Assembly: GCF_002234915.1 (NCBI RefSeq)
Contig: NZ_NEWD01000018.1
Location: forward strand, 1-64,000
From: Bifidobacterium vansinderenii
Lineage (GTDB): Bacteria > Actinomycetota > Actinomycetes > Actinomycetales > Bifidobacteriaceae
Reading direction: 5' to 3'
Length of the DNA: 64,000 bases
Below the pieces are notes generated by a model. That model was not told where the DNA came from. It was given only the letters and a program-made list of their open reading frames with translations, and searched no databases. Numbering within the stretch: the first letter of the stretch is position 1; each line of letters begins with the position of its first letter. A program made the translations under genes and the position numbers. Of this stretch, positions 18,063-28,597 are shown in pieces.

Positions 18063-18185
18063 GGGGACGGGCGCACCCATGTCGCCATCCCCGCCCTATA
18101 ATCGTCACGCTTCACCGCCAATGTGTGGCAAACCGACGTCGTCAAACCGTTCGGGGACATTGGACGAGCGGGGACCGGGCCCTCC

Positions 18186-18233
18186 ATATCGTTCTCTGCC
18201 CTGTTCCCGTCTGGCACTCCCAGAGAACGATAT
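18186..18233 (+). promoter_or_regulatory. 12-bp perfect inverted repeat in the leader of the binding-protein gene
   Basis: ATATCGTTCTCT (18186-18197) and AGAGAACGATAT (18222-18233) with a 24-base loop, ending 26 bases before the ATG and overlapping the approach to the ribosome site. Either an operator or an RNA switch-like hairpin. Confidence 0.55.
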
Positions 18234-18258
18234 TCTGAGGAAGAACTAGGGAATCATC

Positions 18259-19350
18259 ATGACGAATCGTCGTACCAATCGTTTCGGTCGTCTCTCCGGC
18301 ATGCTGCGCAAGGCCGTGGCCGTGGCCGCCGCGCTCGGCCTCGCCGGAACGCTCGCCGCATGCGGATCGTCCAACGACGCCGACAGCAGCGCCAACGGAC
18401 TGAAGAAAGTGACCTTCATGCTCTCCTGGGCGCCCGACACCAACCACATCGGCGTGTACGTGGCCAAGAACAAGGGCTACTTCAAGGACGCCGGACTCGA
18501 CGTCGACATCGTGGCCGTGGCCCAGGCCGGCGCCGAACAGGCCGTGAACAACGGCGCCGCCGACTTCGCGCTGTCCAACATGACCAACACCGCCGACTAC
18601 AGCGTCAAGGGCGCCAAGATCAAGCAGGTCATGCAGGTGCAGCAGAAGCCCAGCGCCATCTGGTGCGCGCTCGCCAGCAACACCGAGATCAAGAGCCCCA
18701 AGGATCTCGACGGCAAGACCTTCGCCACGTTCGGCTCCAACGAGTCCGACGCCGTGGTGCGCCGCATGATCCAGTTCGACGGCGGCAAGGGCGAGTTCGA
18801 CAAGGTGACCGCCGGCACCAACACATTCCAGACGCTCAGCTCCGGCAAGGCCGACTTCGGCGGCTTCTACGCCACCTGGGAAGGCGTGCAGGCCGACATG
18901 TACGGCCCCAAGCTCAACTGCTTCACCGAGCCCGACTACGGCGTGCCCGGCAACGCCGACTCCATCGGCATCATCACCAGCGACAAGACCATCAAGAACG
19001 ATCCCGAACTCGTGAAGAAGTTCGTGCAGGCCTCGCAGAAGGGCTACGAGTACGCGTACTCCAACCCGGACGACGCCGCGAAGATCCTCGTCAAGGAGGC
19101 GCCCGACGCCAACCTCAAGGAGGACTTCGTCAAGAAGAGCATGCACGTGATCGTCGACGGCCAGTACTGGGGTGACCCGGCCAAGATCAAGTCCGGCGAG
19201 TTCGTGCTCGGCACCAACGACTTCGTGGAGACGCAGAAGTACTTCGACTTCCTTGCGGAGGCGCACACCTACACCGATAGCAAGGGCAACACGGTCGACG
19301 TTACGCCGCAGGCCAAGGACGTGGCCACGAACGAGTTCCTCGGCGAGTAG
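18259..19350 (+). CDS. NMT1/THI5-like ABC-transporter substrate-binding lipoprotein
   Basis: A predicted extracellular lipoprotein of 363 residues. The N-terminus has RR/KA basic residues, a hydrophobic stretch and the lipobox LAAC (Cys at about residue 34). The mature part matches the NMT1/SsuA-type periplasmic-binding fold (WAPDTNHIGVYVAKNKGYFK, then AEQAVNNGAADFAL). Such proteins bind thiamine precursors, riboflavin, sulfonates, nucleobases or similar small molecules; the ligand is not decidable here. No permease or ATPase gene lies next to it, so it is an orphan in this window. The nucleoside hydrolase that follows could hint at a nucleobase or nucleoside ligand (inference only). Confidence 0.82.
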   Translation: MTNRRTNRFGRLSGMLRKAVAVAAALGLAGTLAACGSSNDADSSANGLKKVTFMLSWAPDTNHIGVYVAKNKGYFKDAGLDVDIVAVAQAGAEQAVNNGAADFALSNMTNTADYSVKGAKIKQVMQVQQKPSAIWCALASNTEIKSPKDLDGKTFATFGSNESDAVVRRMIQFDGGKGEFDKVTAGTNTFQTLSSGKADFGGFYATWEGVQADMYGPKLNCFTEPDYGVPGNADSIGIITSDKTIKNDPELVKKFVQASQKGYEYAYSNPDDAAKILVKEAPDANLKEDFVKKSMHVIVDGQYWGDPAKIKSGEFVLGTNDFVETQKYFDFLAEAHTYTDSKGNTVDVTPQAKDVATNEFLGE

Positions 19351-19397
19351 GAAGGCGATTCCGGTCGCATGTGTTGATCACGCGGACCGGGTTGCGC

Positions 19398-19493
19398 TCA
19401 CGCGGGCCGGGCGAGCCACGTGATACGGTTTTCAAAACGTTGGAATTGCAGCGGTTTGAAGCATGTGTCACGCGGCTCGCCCGGCCCGCGTGA
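19398..19493. promoter_or_regulatory. 26-bp inverted repeat upstream of the nucleoside hydrolase gene
   Basis: Arms 19398-19423 and 19468-19493 match at 25 of 26 positions. The 44-base loop contains GTTTTCAAAAC (19428-19438), a LacI-type operator-like near-palindrome. Could be a terminator of the upstream gene, an operator array, or both. Confidence 0.65.
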
Positions 19494-19610
19494 TATTGGG
19501 CCGATCCCGGTGACCGGGATACTTGGGATACCGGGATATTCGGGATCGTGGGATATGCATGGGCGATATGGGCGCGCATGTGCGCGGCGCGTAGATAAGG
19601 AGGACATGGC

Positions 19611-20852
19611 ATGACGGATGAAACGAGACGAAACGATGGCCGGAGTCGGACGAGGATCGTGCTGGACGTGGACACTGGCATCGACGACACCCTGGCGCTG
19701 GCGTATCTGCTCGCCTCGCCCGAGGCGGACCTGCTCGGCGTGATCGGCGTGTACGGCAACGTGACCGCCGAGACCGCGGTGCGCAACAATCGCGATGTGC
19801 TGCGGCTGTTCGGACGGCCGGACGTGCCTGTGATGCATGGCATGCCGCGTCCGCTATGGGCCGACTGCTTCGAGGTGGACGAGGGGTGCGCCCGGTTCCA
19901 CGGCGCCAACGGTCTGGGGAACGTGGATCCGGCGGAGTGCATGGGGGATGCGGTGTCTGCCGGTGCGGATGCCGGCGGCTCGGGCGAGACGGTTGATGCG
20001 GCGCCCGGCGAGGTGGCCGGTGGAATGCCGGCGTCGGGGCATAGGACCCTGACCGGTTCCGCGGAGCCGGTGCTGCCGGGGGAGGGCGTTCATACCTTCG
20101 CCGCGCGAGGCCGGGTGAAGTCGGTCGGCGGATACCGTGCCGAGGGGGAGGCCGAGCTTGAGGAGGTCGTGGCCGCGGAGCGCGCCGTGCGCCGGGCCGA
20201 AACCGAGGGCGTGAAGTTCATCGTCGACGCCGTGCGCCGCTATGGCCGCGAGGTGACGATCCTCGCCACCGGTCCTCTCACCGATGTGGCCGCCGCGATC
20301 GAAGCCGCTCCCGACATCGTGGACTCGCTGCGCGTGGTGATGATGGGCGGCGCGCTCACGCAGGAGGGCAACTGCTACGACCTGGTGTGCGAGACCAACA
20401 TCATCCAGGACCCGGAGGCCGCGAACCGCGTGTTCCGCTCCGGCGCCGACGTGACGATGATCGGCCTCGACGTGACCCACCAGTGCCTGCTCACCCGCGC
20501 CGACGCGCAGACGTGGCGTGACACCGGCACGGCCCGAGGCCGGTTCCTCGCCGACATGGTGGAGTTCTACATCAACGCGAACGAGGACGCCGATCCTATG
20601 TTCCTCGCCGGAAGCCCGCTGCACGACCCGCTGGCCGCGGCCGTGGCGCTCGATCCCACGCTGGTGACCTGCTTCGACATCAACATGATGGTGGAGACCC
20701 GCACGGGCGACGGTCATGGCTTCCGCGGCCGCGCGATCGGCGATCCGACCCGACTGCGCTCCCCGCGCAAGACCGCGCATGTGGCGCTCGGCGTGGATGC
20801 GGGCCGGTTCGTGCCGCAGTTCCGCGACCGCGTGGTCTCGATCTGTCGCTGA
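19611..20852 (+). CDS. inosine-uridine-type nucleoside hydrolase
   Basis: Hydrolyses the N-glycosidic bond of ribonucleosides to base plus ribose in salvage. The calcium-site motif DVDTGIDDTLAL is at residues 18-29, with further family blocks HGANGLG, TGPLTDVA and MGGALTQEGN. It is 413 residues against about 310-330 for the family. The excess is an insert of roughly 65 residues after HGANGLGNVDPAE, Gly/Ala-rich and probably a surface loop. Start ATG 19611 has AAGGAGG 7 bases upstream; a tiny ATG-GCA-TGA frame (19606-19614) overlaps the start. Preceded by the 26-bp inverted repeat. Substrate specificity unknown. Confidence 0.87.
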   Translation: MTDETRRNDGRSRTRIVLDVDTGIDDTLALAYLLASPEADLLGVIGVYGNVTAETAVRNNRDVLRLFGRPDVPVMHGMPRPLWADCFEVDEGCARFHGANGLGNVDPAECMGDAVSAGADAGGSGETVDAAPGEVAGGMPASGHRTLTGSAEPVLPGEGVHTFAARGRVKSVGGYRAEGEAELEEVVAAERAVRRAETEGVKFIVDAVRRYGREVTILATGPLTDVAAAIEAAPDIVDSLRVVMMGGALTQEGNCYDLVCETNIIQDPEAANRVFRSGADVTMIGLDVTHQCLLTRADAQTWRDTGTARGRFLADMVEFYINANEDADPMFLAGSPLHDPLAAAVALDPTLVTCFDINMMVETRTGDGHGFRGRAIGDPTRLRSPRKTAHVALGVDAGRFVPQFRDRVVSICR

Positions 20853-20891
20853 ACGTTCGAGGGAATGCCGCAAGCCCGCGTCTCGCGCGCA

Positions 20892-21821
20892 TCACACGCC
20901 GGGCAGCAGCGCGTGGGCCACGGTCATGGCCACGAGGCCGATCACGGCGGTCACGGTGAGCGAGAACCCGGCGAGCTTGGCATTGCCGGTGAGCGAATCG
21001 GTGAACTTGGTGGAGAAGATCGTGATCGGCGAGAACGCCGCCAGCACCAGAATCTCGCGGATGCGCATGTCGAACGGCATGATGTACCAGGCCGCCAGCG
21101 CGATCACTACGCTGAACGCGGCGCGCCATGCGATCACCTTGAGCAGTTCGATCCGGTCCTTGTGCTCGGTCGGGATCTCCATCATCAGCCCGATCATGGC
21201 CATGGTCATGAACGCGTTGGCATTGGCGAACGGCGTGATCAGCGTGATGATCGGATCCGGGATCGTGATGTGCGCGAACATGAACACCAGCATGAGCATG
21301 TAGATGTCGAACGACACCGATCCCAGAAAGTCGTGCGCGATGCCGCGCAGTCGCAGCACGAGCGGCAGCGTCTTGAAGTTCTCGTCCATGTGCAGCAGCG
21401 TGCGCGTGATGGTGAGCGCGCCGGCCGTGGCCACCATGGCGTTGCCGATATCCATCATGATCACGGGCAGACCGGCGGACGCGCCCATGAACGTCTGGAT
21501 GACGGGCAGGCAGAACGCGCCGAGGTTGAGACCGCTGGCGTTGAGCATCTGAAACGCACGGTAGGGCTTCTCGTCGCCGCGCGAACCGAAGTAGACGATG
21601 AAGAACGGCACGAGGCAGCAGATGAATCCGAACAGCACGATCCACAGCATGTGCATGTCGTGCTTGTTGGTGGCGAAGGAGAGAATGATGGCGCACGGCA
21701 GCGTCATGTTGAAGACGAGTCCCTGCGCCACCTTGTAGTCGCGCGGCCCGAAGATGTGCAGATGCTTGAGTGCGTATGCGCCGACGATGACCAGCAGCAG
21801 CGCTCCCGATTTGAAGATCAT
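20892..21821 (-). CDS. AEC-family transporter (auxin efflux carrier type)
   Basis: An integral membrane permease of 309 residues with about ten hydrophobic helices in two halves, typical of the AEC/membrane transport PF03547 family, which exports or imports small organic acids or similar solutes. ATG 21821 is preferred because the protein then begins directly with the first membrane helix (MIFKSGALLLVIVGAY). The longer frame to 21986 would add a non-hydrophobic 55-residue leader. It is divergent from clpB; their shared upstream region holds the HAIR operator. Substrate unknown. Confidence 0.83.
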   Translation of the reverse strand: MIFKSGALLLVIVGAYALKHLHIFGPRDYKVAQGLVFNMTLPCAIILSFATNKHDMHMLWIVLFGFICCLVPFFIVYFGSRGDEKPYRAFQMLNASGLNLGAFCLPVIQTFMGASAGLPVIMMDIGNAMVATAGALTITRTLLHMDENFKTLPLVLRLRGIAHDFLGSVSFDIYMLMLVFMFAHITIPDPIITLITPFANANAFMTMAMIGLMMEIPTEHKDRIELLKVIAWRAAFSVVIALAAWYIMPFDMRIREILVLAAFSPITIFSTKFTDSLTGNAKLAGFSLTVTAVIGLVAMTVAHALLPGV

Positions 21822-21976
21822 GATGACTTCTGACTTTGTGTTTCCCGATGTTTCGATTGCTTCGCTGATGATATGACGAGCTTGAGTATAGGAATCGCGC
21901 GTTGCCGGCGCCTTTCGGGGCCGGATGGTGGAACGGAAGACGGACTGTCGGCCAGGTGGGATCATCGATTTCAAAA

Positions 21977-21997
21977 CTTGAGTCAAACACGCTCAAG
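21977..21997. promoter_or_regulatory. clpB: HAIR element (HspR operator) before clpB
   Basis: CTTGAGT-CAAACAC-GCTCAAG, one base from the consensus CTTGAGT-N7-ACTCAAG. The palindrome extends outward to 21973-22001. Established knowledge: HspR represses clpB and dnaK through this site in actinobacteria, including bifidobacteria. Confidence 0.9.
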
Positions 21998-22110
21998 TTT
22001 TGGGAATAATATGGATGCAGGTCCGGTTGTTCGTATCAGACAACGACTTCAACCGAAGGCGACGCCCGGCAATACGGAACGCCGCCGAACATGATATGGG
22101 AGGGAACATC

Positions 22111-24780
<2,670 letters not shown>

Positions 24781-24802
24781 CGACGCCTAGTCTCTGAACT
24801 CA

Positions 24803-24842
24803 ATCGGGGCCCGCGCGATTCGTTGCGCGGGCCCCGATTCGT
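24803..24842 (+). terminator. terminator after clpB
   Basis: A long GC stem TCGGGGCCCGCGCG..TGCGCGGGCCCCGA, about 25 bases after the stop, with a short T-poor tail. Confidence 0.75.
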
Positions 24843-24877
24843 ATTCGCCTGTATTCGCCGTCTCACATCCGTCGGCT

Positions 24878-25032
24878 GATTCTGGGTGAGACCGGTCCAT
24901 TGATTCTGGGTATAACCGAATGATTTGGACGGTTCTGGGTATAACCGCATCATGAATCGGCTCGTTCCGGGTTCCCTGTGATGCGGTTATACCCAGATCC
25001 GGTTGAATATGGTCCGGTTATACCCAGATTCC
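24878..25032. repeat. five-copy nested inverted-repeat cluster (GATTCTGGGTATAACCG)
   Basis: Three direct copies (about 24878-24895, degenerate; 24902-24921; 24931-24952) are followed by two inverted copies (24979-25000; 25014-25032). 24934-24952 pairs perfectly over 19 bp with 24979-24997. The design matches the clusters at 4755-5029 and 48443-48558 but with unrelated sequence. No gene within. Confidence 0.85.
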
Positions 25033-25481
25033 CGCTGAAGCCAATCCGACTCGTCGACTGGTCAGGGCCAATAGGCCAATGAGAGCGATAACATTCAATA
25101 GAGGGTACTTAGGGGGTATTGCCCACCTCTTATCGCGGTTGTGATGGGTCGGCGTAGTTTTCGCTCTTTCGATACGTAATCTACGGTGTTATGTTACTTG
25201 CATCGCATGTTCGGATATGTTCGTTTGTTGCCAAAAAGTGCCAAGAAGCCCTTGTGCTTCAAGGGCTTTTCGGCGTGTCGCGCTCTCGAGGTGCCGGGGA
25301 GGCTTGAATTTCAAGGTTTCCCTTGACCTTCCCTAGGATTTCCCTTGAGGCCTTCCCCTCGTAGTCGTTTTGCAATGTAGCGTTAGGGGGTGTAAGGGTA
25401 GTGATAGATGGTGCACGAGGCTGTGTGCGTCCCATCCGTGATATTGCAAAGACAATGATGTTCGTATGGAGGTTTCGCATC
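25033..25481. other. intergenic region upstream of the repeat-built wall protein
   Basis: Contains a GGGGGTATT motif (25112-25120) and a terminator-like hairpin AAGCCCTTG-TGCTT-CAAGGGCTT (25246-25268) followed by TT. Short repeats of TTTCCCTTGA lie at about 25319-25352. A short transcript ending at 25270 is possible. No open frame of note. Confidence 0.4.
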
Positions 25482-28226
25482 ATGCGAAATTGGAAGAAGA
25501 AGACGCTCGGAGGCGTGCTTGCGGCAGCGATGCTGGTGAGCCTTGTCCCCGCCACGAGCGCATTGGCGGCAGACAACACCGCCAAGACGACTGACTCGCA
25601 GAGTCAGACCACCACCAGCTGCAGCGTGAATTTCCGCGTTAACGGCTACGTGGTTCAGGCCGGTACCGGCGTTGGAAACCTCGGCTGTGATTCCACCGTC
25701 GCCCAGGCCGCCGCCGCGGTGAAGGCCTCGTTCAACGTGCCGTCCGGCAAGGTCATCTCCGGCTGGACCCTCAACGGCGCCAAGATCAACACTGGCGCCA
25801 AGCTCAGCGAACCCGAGTTCGTCACCAACTCCGAAGGCCTGCCCGGCGGCGCCATCCTCGACGCCGTGCTCAAGGACGCCCCGAAGCCTGCCGCCACCTT
25901 CGTCGTGACCGTGCACGCCAACGGCGGCACCTTCCAGTCCGGCATCGACAAGGGCCATCAGGGCGACACGTCCTTCACCGTGACCAACGGCTCCAAGTTC
26001 GTGAGCAAGCTGCCCAAGGTCTCCCGCCTCGACTACACGTTCGTGGGCTGGACCTACGACAAGGCCGGCAAGAGCAAGGTCATCGACACCGACTTCATCT
26101 CCGCCAACACCGAGGTGTACGCCCAGTGGAAGGCCGTCGACGTTGATCCGGGCGCCAGCGTGAACACGTTCACCCTGACCGTGTCCACCAACGGCGGCGT
26201 GATCCAGAACGGCCAGTTCGCCGGACAGTCGGGCGACGTGCAGAACACCGTCGGTCAGAACGAGAAGGTGCTGTCCTCGGTTCCCACCGTTGCGCGTGAC
26301 GGCTACAAGTTCGTCGGCTGGTCCTACGACCAGGCCGGCAAGTCCGTCGTGATCGCCAACGACTTCATCTCCGCCGACACCCACGTGTACGCCCAGTGGA
26401 CCAAGATCACCACCTCCCGCGTGATCGTCCACTCCAACGGCGGCACGTTCCAGTCCGGCAACGAGCAGGGCAACGTCGGCGACGACTCCATCGAGGTCGT
26501 GGACGGCGACACCTTCGTCGACAAGCTGCCGAAGGTCTCCCGCCTCGACTACGTGTTCACCGGCTGGACCTACGATCAGGCCGGCAAGAGCAAGGTGCTC
26601 GACTCCGACTTCGTGTCCGCCAACATCGAGGTGTACGCCCAGTGGAAGGCCGTCGACGTCGATCCGGGCGCCAGCGTGAACACCTTCACCCTGACCGTGC
26701 ACACCAACGGCGGCACCATCAAGGGCGGCGAGTTCGACGGCCAGATGGGTGACGTCATGACCACCGTCGGCCAGAACGAGAAGGTCGTCTCCGTGGCCCC
26801 GTCCGTGGCCCGTCTCGACTACGCGTTCGCCGGCTGGTCCTACGACAAGGACGGCAACTCCAAGGTGATCGACACCGACTTCATCTCCGCCGACACCGAG
26901 ATCTGGGCCCAGTGGAAGGCCGTTGACGTTGATCCGGGCGCCAGCGTGAACACGTTCACCCTGACCGTGTCCACCAACGGCGGCGTGATCCAGGACGGCG
27001 AGTTCGCTGGTCAGGCCGGTGACGTGCAGACCACCGTCGGCCAGAACCAGACCGTGCTGTCCGTCGTGCCGACCGTGACCCGCGAGGGCTACACCTTCAA
27101 GGGCTGGAGCTACGACAAGGCCGGCAAGTCCGTGGTCATCGCCAACGACTTCATCTCCGCCGACACCCACGTGTACGCCCAGTGGACCAAGCAGCCCGTG
27201 CGCTACACCGTGGTGTACAACACCAACGGTGGCAACATCAACGGCGAGGTGGGCGACTTCCAGATCCAGGTGAAGAAGGGCGACACCCTGCTCGACAAGC
27301 TGCCGACCTCCGACACCCTCAAGCGCGACGGCTTCACCCTCAAGGGCTGGAACTACGCCGAGACCGGCACCAAGCTGGACGGCAAGGCCGTGAAGAAGAC
27401 CGACAAGGTGAAGGGCAACGTCTACAAGGTCGTAGCCCGCTGGGACGCCAACGACGTTGACCCCGGCATGCAGGTCGAGCAGTTCAACGTGGTGTACAAC
27501 ACCAACGGCGGCAACATCAACGGCGAGGTGGGCGACTTCCAGGTGCAGGTCGCCAAGGGCGACACGATCCTCGACAAGCTGCCCGGCGCCGACACGCTCG
27601 TCCGCGACGGTTACGTGCTCAAGGGCTGGAACTACGCCGAGACCGGCACCAAGCTGGACGGCAAGTCCGTGAAGGCCACCGACACCGCGACCGGTGACAT
27701 CTACAAGCTGATCGCCCGTTGGGAGCCGACCGACGTCGATCCCGGCATGAACGTCGAGCAGTTCAACGTCATCTACAACACCAACGGTGGCAACATCAAC
27801 GGTGAGGTCGGCGACTTCTCCGTGCAGCTCGGCAAGGGTGAGACCATCCTCGACAAGCTGCCCGATGCCAACACCCTGGTGCGCGACGGCTACAAGCTCA
27901 AGGGCTGGGTCTACGCCGAGACCGGCACCGACAAGGACGGCAAGGCCCTGACCAAGACCGACGTCGTGGAAGGCAACGTGTACAAGCTCGTCGCCCAGTG
28001 GACCAAGGTCGTCCCGGCCGCCACCCTGACCCCGGCCCAGAAGACCGAGAACAAGACCGACAACAAGACCACGACCTCCACCAACAAGAAGGTCGAGTCC
28101 ACCAAGAAGGCAGACGCCAAGAACACCAAGAAGAAGCTGGCCACGACCGGTGCCGCCGTCGGCGGTGTGGCCGTCGTGGTGGTGCTGCTGGCCGCCGCCG
28201 GTCTTGCCCTGCGCAAGCGCGCCTGA
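25482..28226 (+). CDS. wall-anchored protein built from eight Listeria-Bacteroides (InlB B-type) repeats
   Basis: A secreted surface protein of 914 residues. ATG 25482 has GGAGG upstream and starts a Sec signal peptide (RNWKKKTLGGVLAAAMLVSL, cleavage near ALAA). After a short N-terminal domain come eight flg_new/InlB B-repeat-type units of about 75 residues. Each begins near NGG and contains W-x-Y and a YAQW or ARW ending. Units 2-5 are joined by VDVDPGASVNTF-type linkers, units 6-8 by DVDPGM-x-VEQF. A Lys/Thr-rich stalk follows, then LATTG, a hydrophobic helix and RKRA. The LATTG form is the signal family class E sortases use in actinobacteria (established knowledge), unlike the LPxTG of the pilins here. 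An adhesion or glycan-binding role is inference. Confidence 0.83.
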   Translation: MRNWKKKTLGGVLAAAMLVSLVPATSALAADNTAKTTDSQSQTTTSCSVNFRVNGYVVQAGTGVGNLGCDSTVAQAAAAVKASFNVPSGKVISGWTLNGAKINTGAKLSEPEFVTNSEGLPGGAILDAVLKDAPKPAATFVVTVHANGGTFQSGIDKGHQGDTSFTVTNGSKFVSKLPKVSRLDYTFVGWTYDKAGKSKVIDTDFISANTEVYAQWKAVDVDPGASVNTFTLTVSTNGGVIQNGQFAGQSGDVQNTVGQNEKVLSSVPTVARDGYKFVGWSYDQAGKSVVIANDFISADTHVYAQWTKITTSRVIVHSNGGTFQSGNEQGNVGDDSIEVVDGDTFVDKLPKVSRLDYVFTGWTYDQAGKSKVLDSDFVSANIEVYAQWKAVDVDPGASVNTFTLTVHTNGGTIKGGEFDGQMGDVMTTVGQNEKVVSVAPSVARLDYAFAGWSYDKDGNSKVIDTDFISADTEIWAQWKAVDVDPGASVNTFTLTVSTNGGVIQDGEFAGQAGDVQTTVGQNQTVLSVVPTVTREGYTFKGWSYDKAGKSVVIANDFISADTHVYAQWTKQPVRYTVVYNTNGGNINGEVGDFQIQVKKGDTLLDKLPTSDTLKRDGFTLKGWNYAETGTKLDGKAVKKTDKVKGNVYKVVARWDANDVDPGMQVEQFNVVYNTNGGNINGEVGDFQVQVAKGDTILDKLPGADTLVRDGYVLKGWNYAETGTKLDGKSVKATDTATGDIYKLIARWEPTDVDPGMNVEQFNVIYNTNGGNINGEVGDFSVQLGKGETILDKLPDANTLVRDGYKLKGWVYAETGTDKDGKALTKTDVVEGNVYKLVAQWTKVVPAATLTPAQKTENKTDNKTTTSTNKKVESTKKADAKNTKKKLATTGAAVGGVAVVVVLLAAAGLALRKRA

Positions 28227-28295
28227 GCGGTCCGATCACGTCGGTGACGGTCTCGCGCAGTCTGCCTCCCTGCTGACGGCCGTCACCTGACCCCG

Positions 28296-28330
28296 CCCCG
28301 CATCCGATCTTCTCGGGTGCGGGGCCTTTC
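28296..28330 (+). terminator. terminator after the wall protein
   Basis: CCCCGCATCCGA (28296-28307) pairs with TCGGGTGCGGGG (28313-28324), one G-T pair, followed by CCTTTCCGTTT. Confidence 0.8.
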
Positions 28331-28370
28331 CGTTTCCGACCGTGCTCCCGGATGACCCCCACTGCATTTT

Positions 28371-28515
28371 GGTGTGATCACGCCGGAGAAAAGAGGGGGT
28401 ATAGTGGTCGGCGGCGGTTTCGGCCGCTCACTTGCAAGTGCGACGGATCCTTGCTCCTCCTCGCAGGATCCGTCATGGCCCCGCGTCTCGTTCCTCCGAG
28501 CGCGGGGCTCTTTCG
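28371..28515 (+). promoter_or_regulatory. promoter with possible attenuator or small RNA
   Basis: GTGTGATCAC (28372-28381) is followed by GAGGGGGTATAGTGG (-10 near 28400). Two hairpins follow: GACGGATCC/GGATCCGTC (28442-28450, 28466-28474) and the terminator-like GCCCCGCG..CGCGGGGC (28478-28508) then TCTTTC. This gives either a short RNA of about 100 bases or a terminated leader of the 28598 gene. Confidence 0.45.
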
Positions 28516-28543
28516 ATCTTCCCCGGCCGTTGTTCCCGGATTG

Positions 28544-28588
28544 TTATCCCCAGCCTTGTCCACGGCCGTGGGATAAGGCTGGGGATAA
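28544..28588. promoter_or_regulatory. hairpin made of DnaA-box-like units before the 28598 gene
   Basis: TTATCCCCAGCCTT (28544-28557) pairs perfectly with AAGGCTGGGGATAA (28575-28588), and CCAC/GTGG pair inside. Four TTATCC- or TTGTCCAC-like words occur in 45 bp. The arm ends at the ribosome site of the next gene. Confidence 0.55.
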
Positions 28589-28597
28589 GGTGAAGGC

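Larger units (their letters stand above)
17738..18258. other. intergenic region between the FAH and substrate-binding-protein genes
   Basis: No gene seen. It contains a terminator (about 18033-18058), a TATAAT box in CCCTATAATCG at about 18096-18101, and the 12-bp inverted repeat at 18186-18233. A region around 17870-17990 is AT-richer with TATATAAG, possibly another promoter. Confidence 0.45.

Noticed and set aside
24878-25032. Simple rho-independent terminator for clpB
   Set aside because: clpB already has a compact GC hairpin at 24803-24842, and the five-copy nested layout without T-runs is not a usual terminator.
25383-27170. A 595-codon minus-strand frame with repeats (GDEVVGDHDGLAGLVV)
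   Set aside because: Its repeats merely mirror the plus-strand wall-protein repeats.
25890-28010. Regular repeats as a possible CRISPR array
   Set aside because: The period is about 220-250 bp, in frame, and codes for InlB-type repeats; no short palindromic repeat-spacer pattern.
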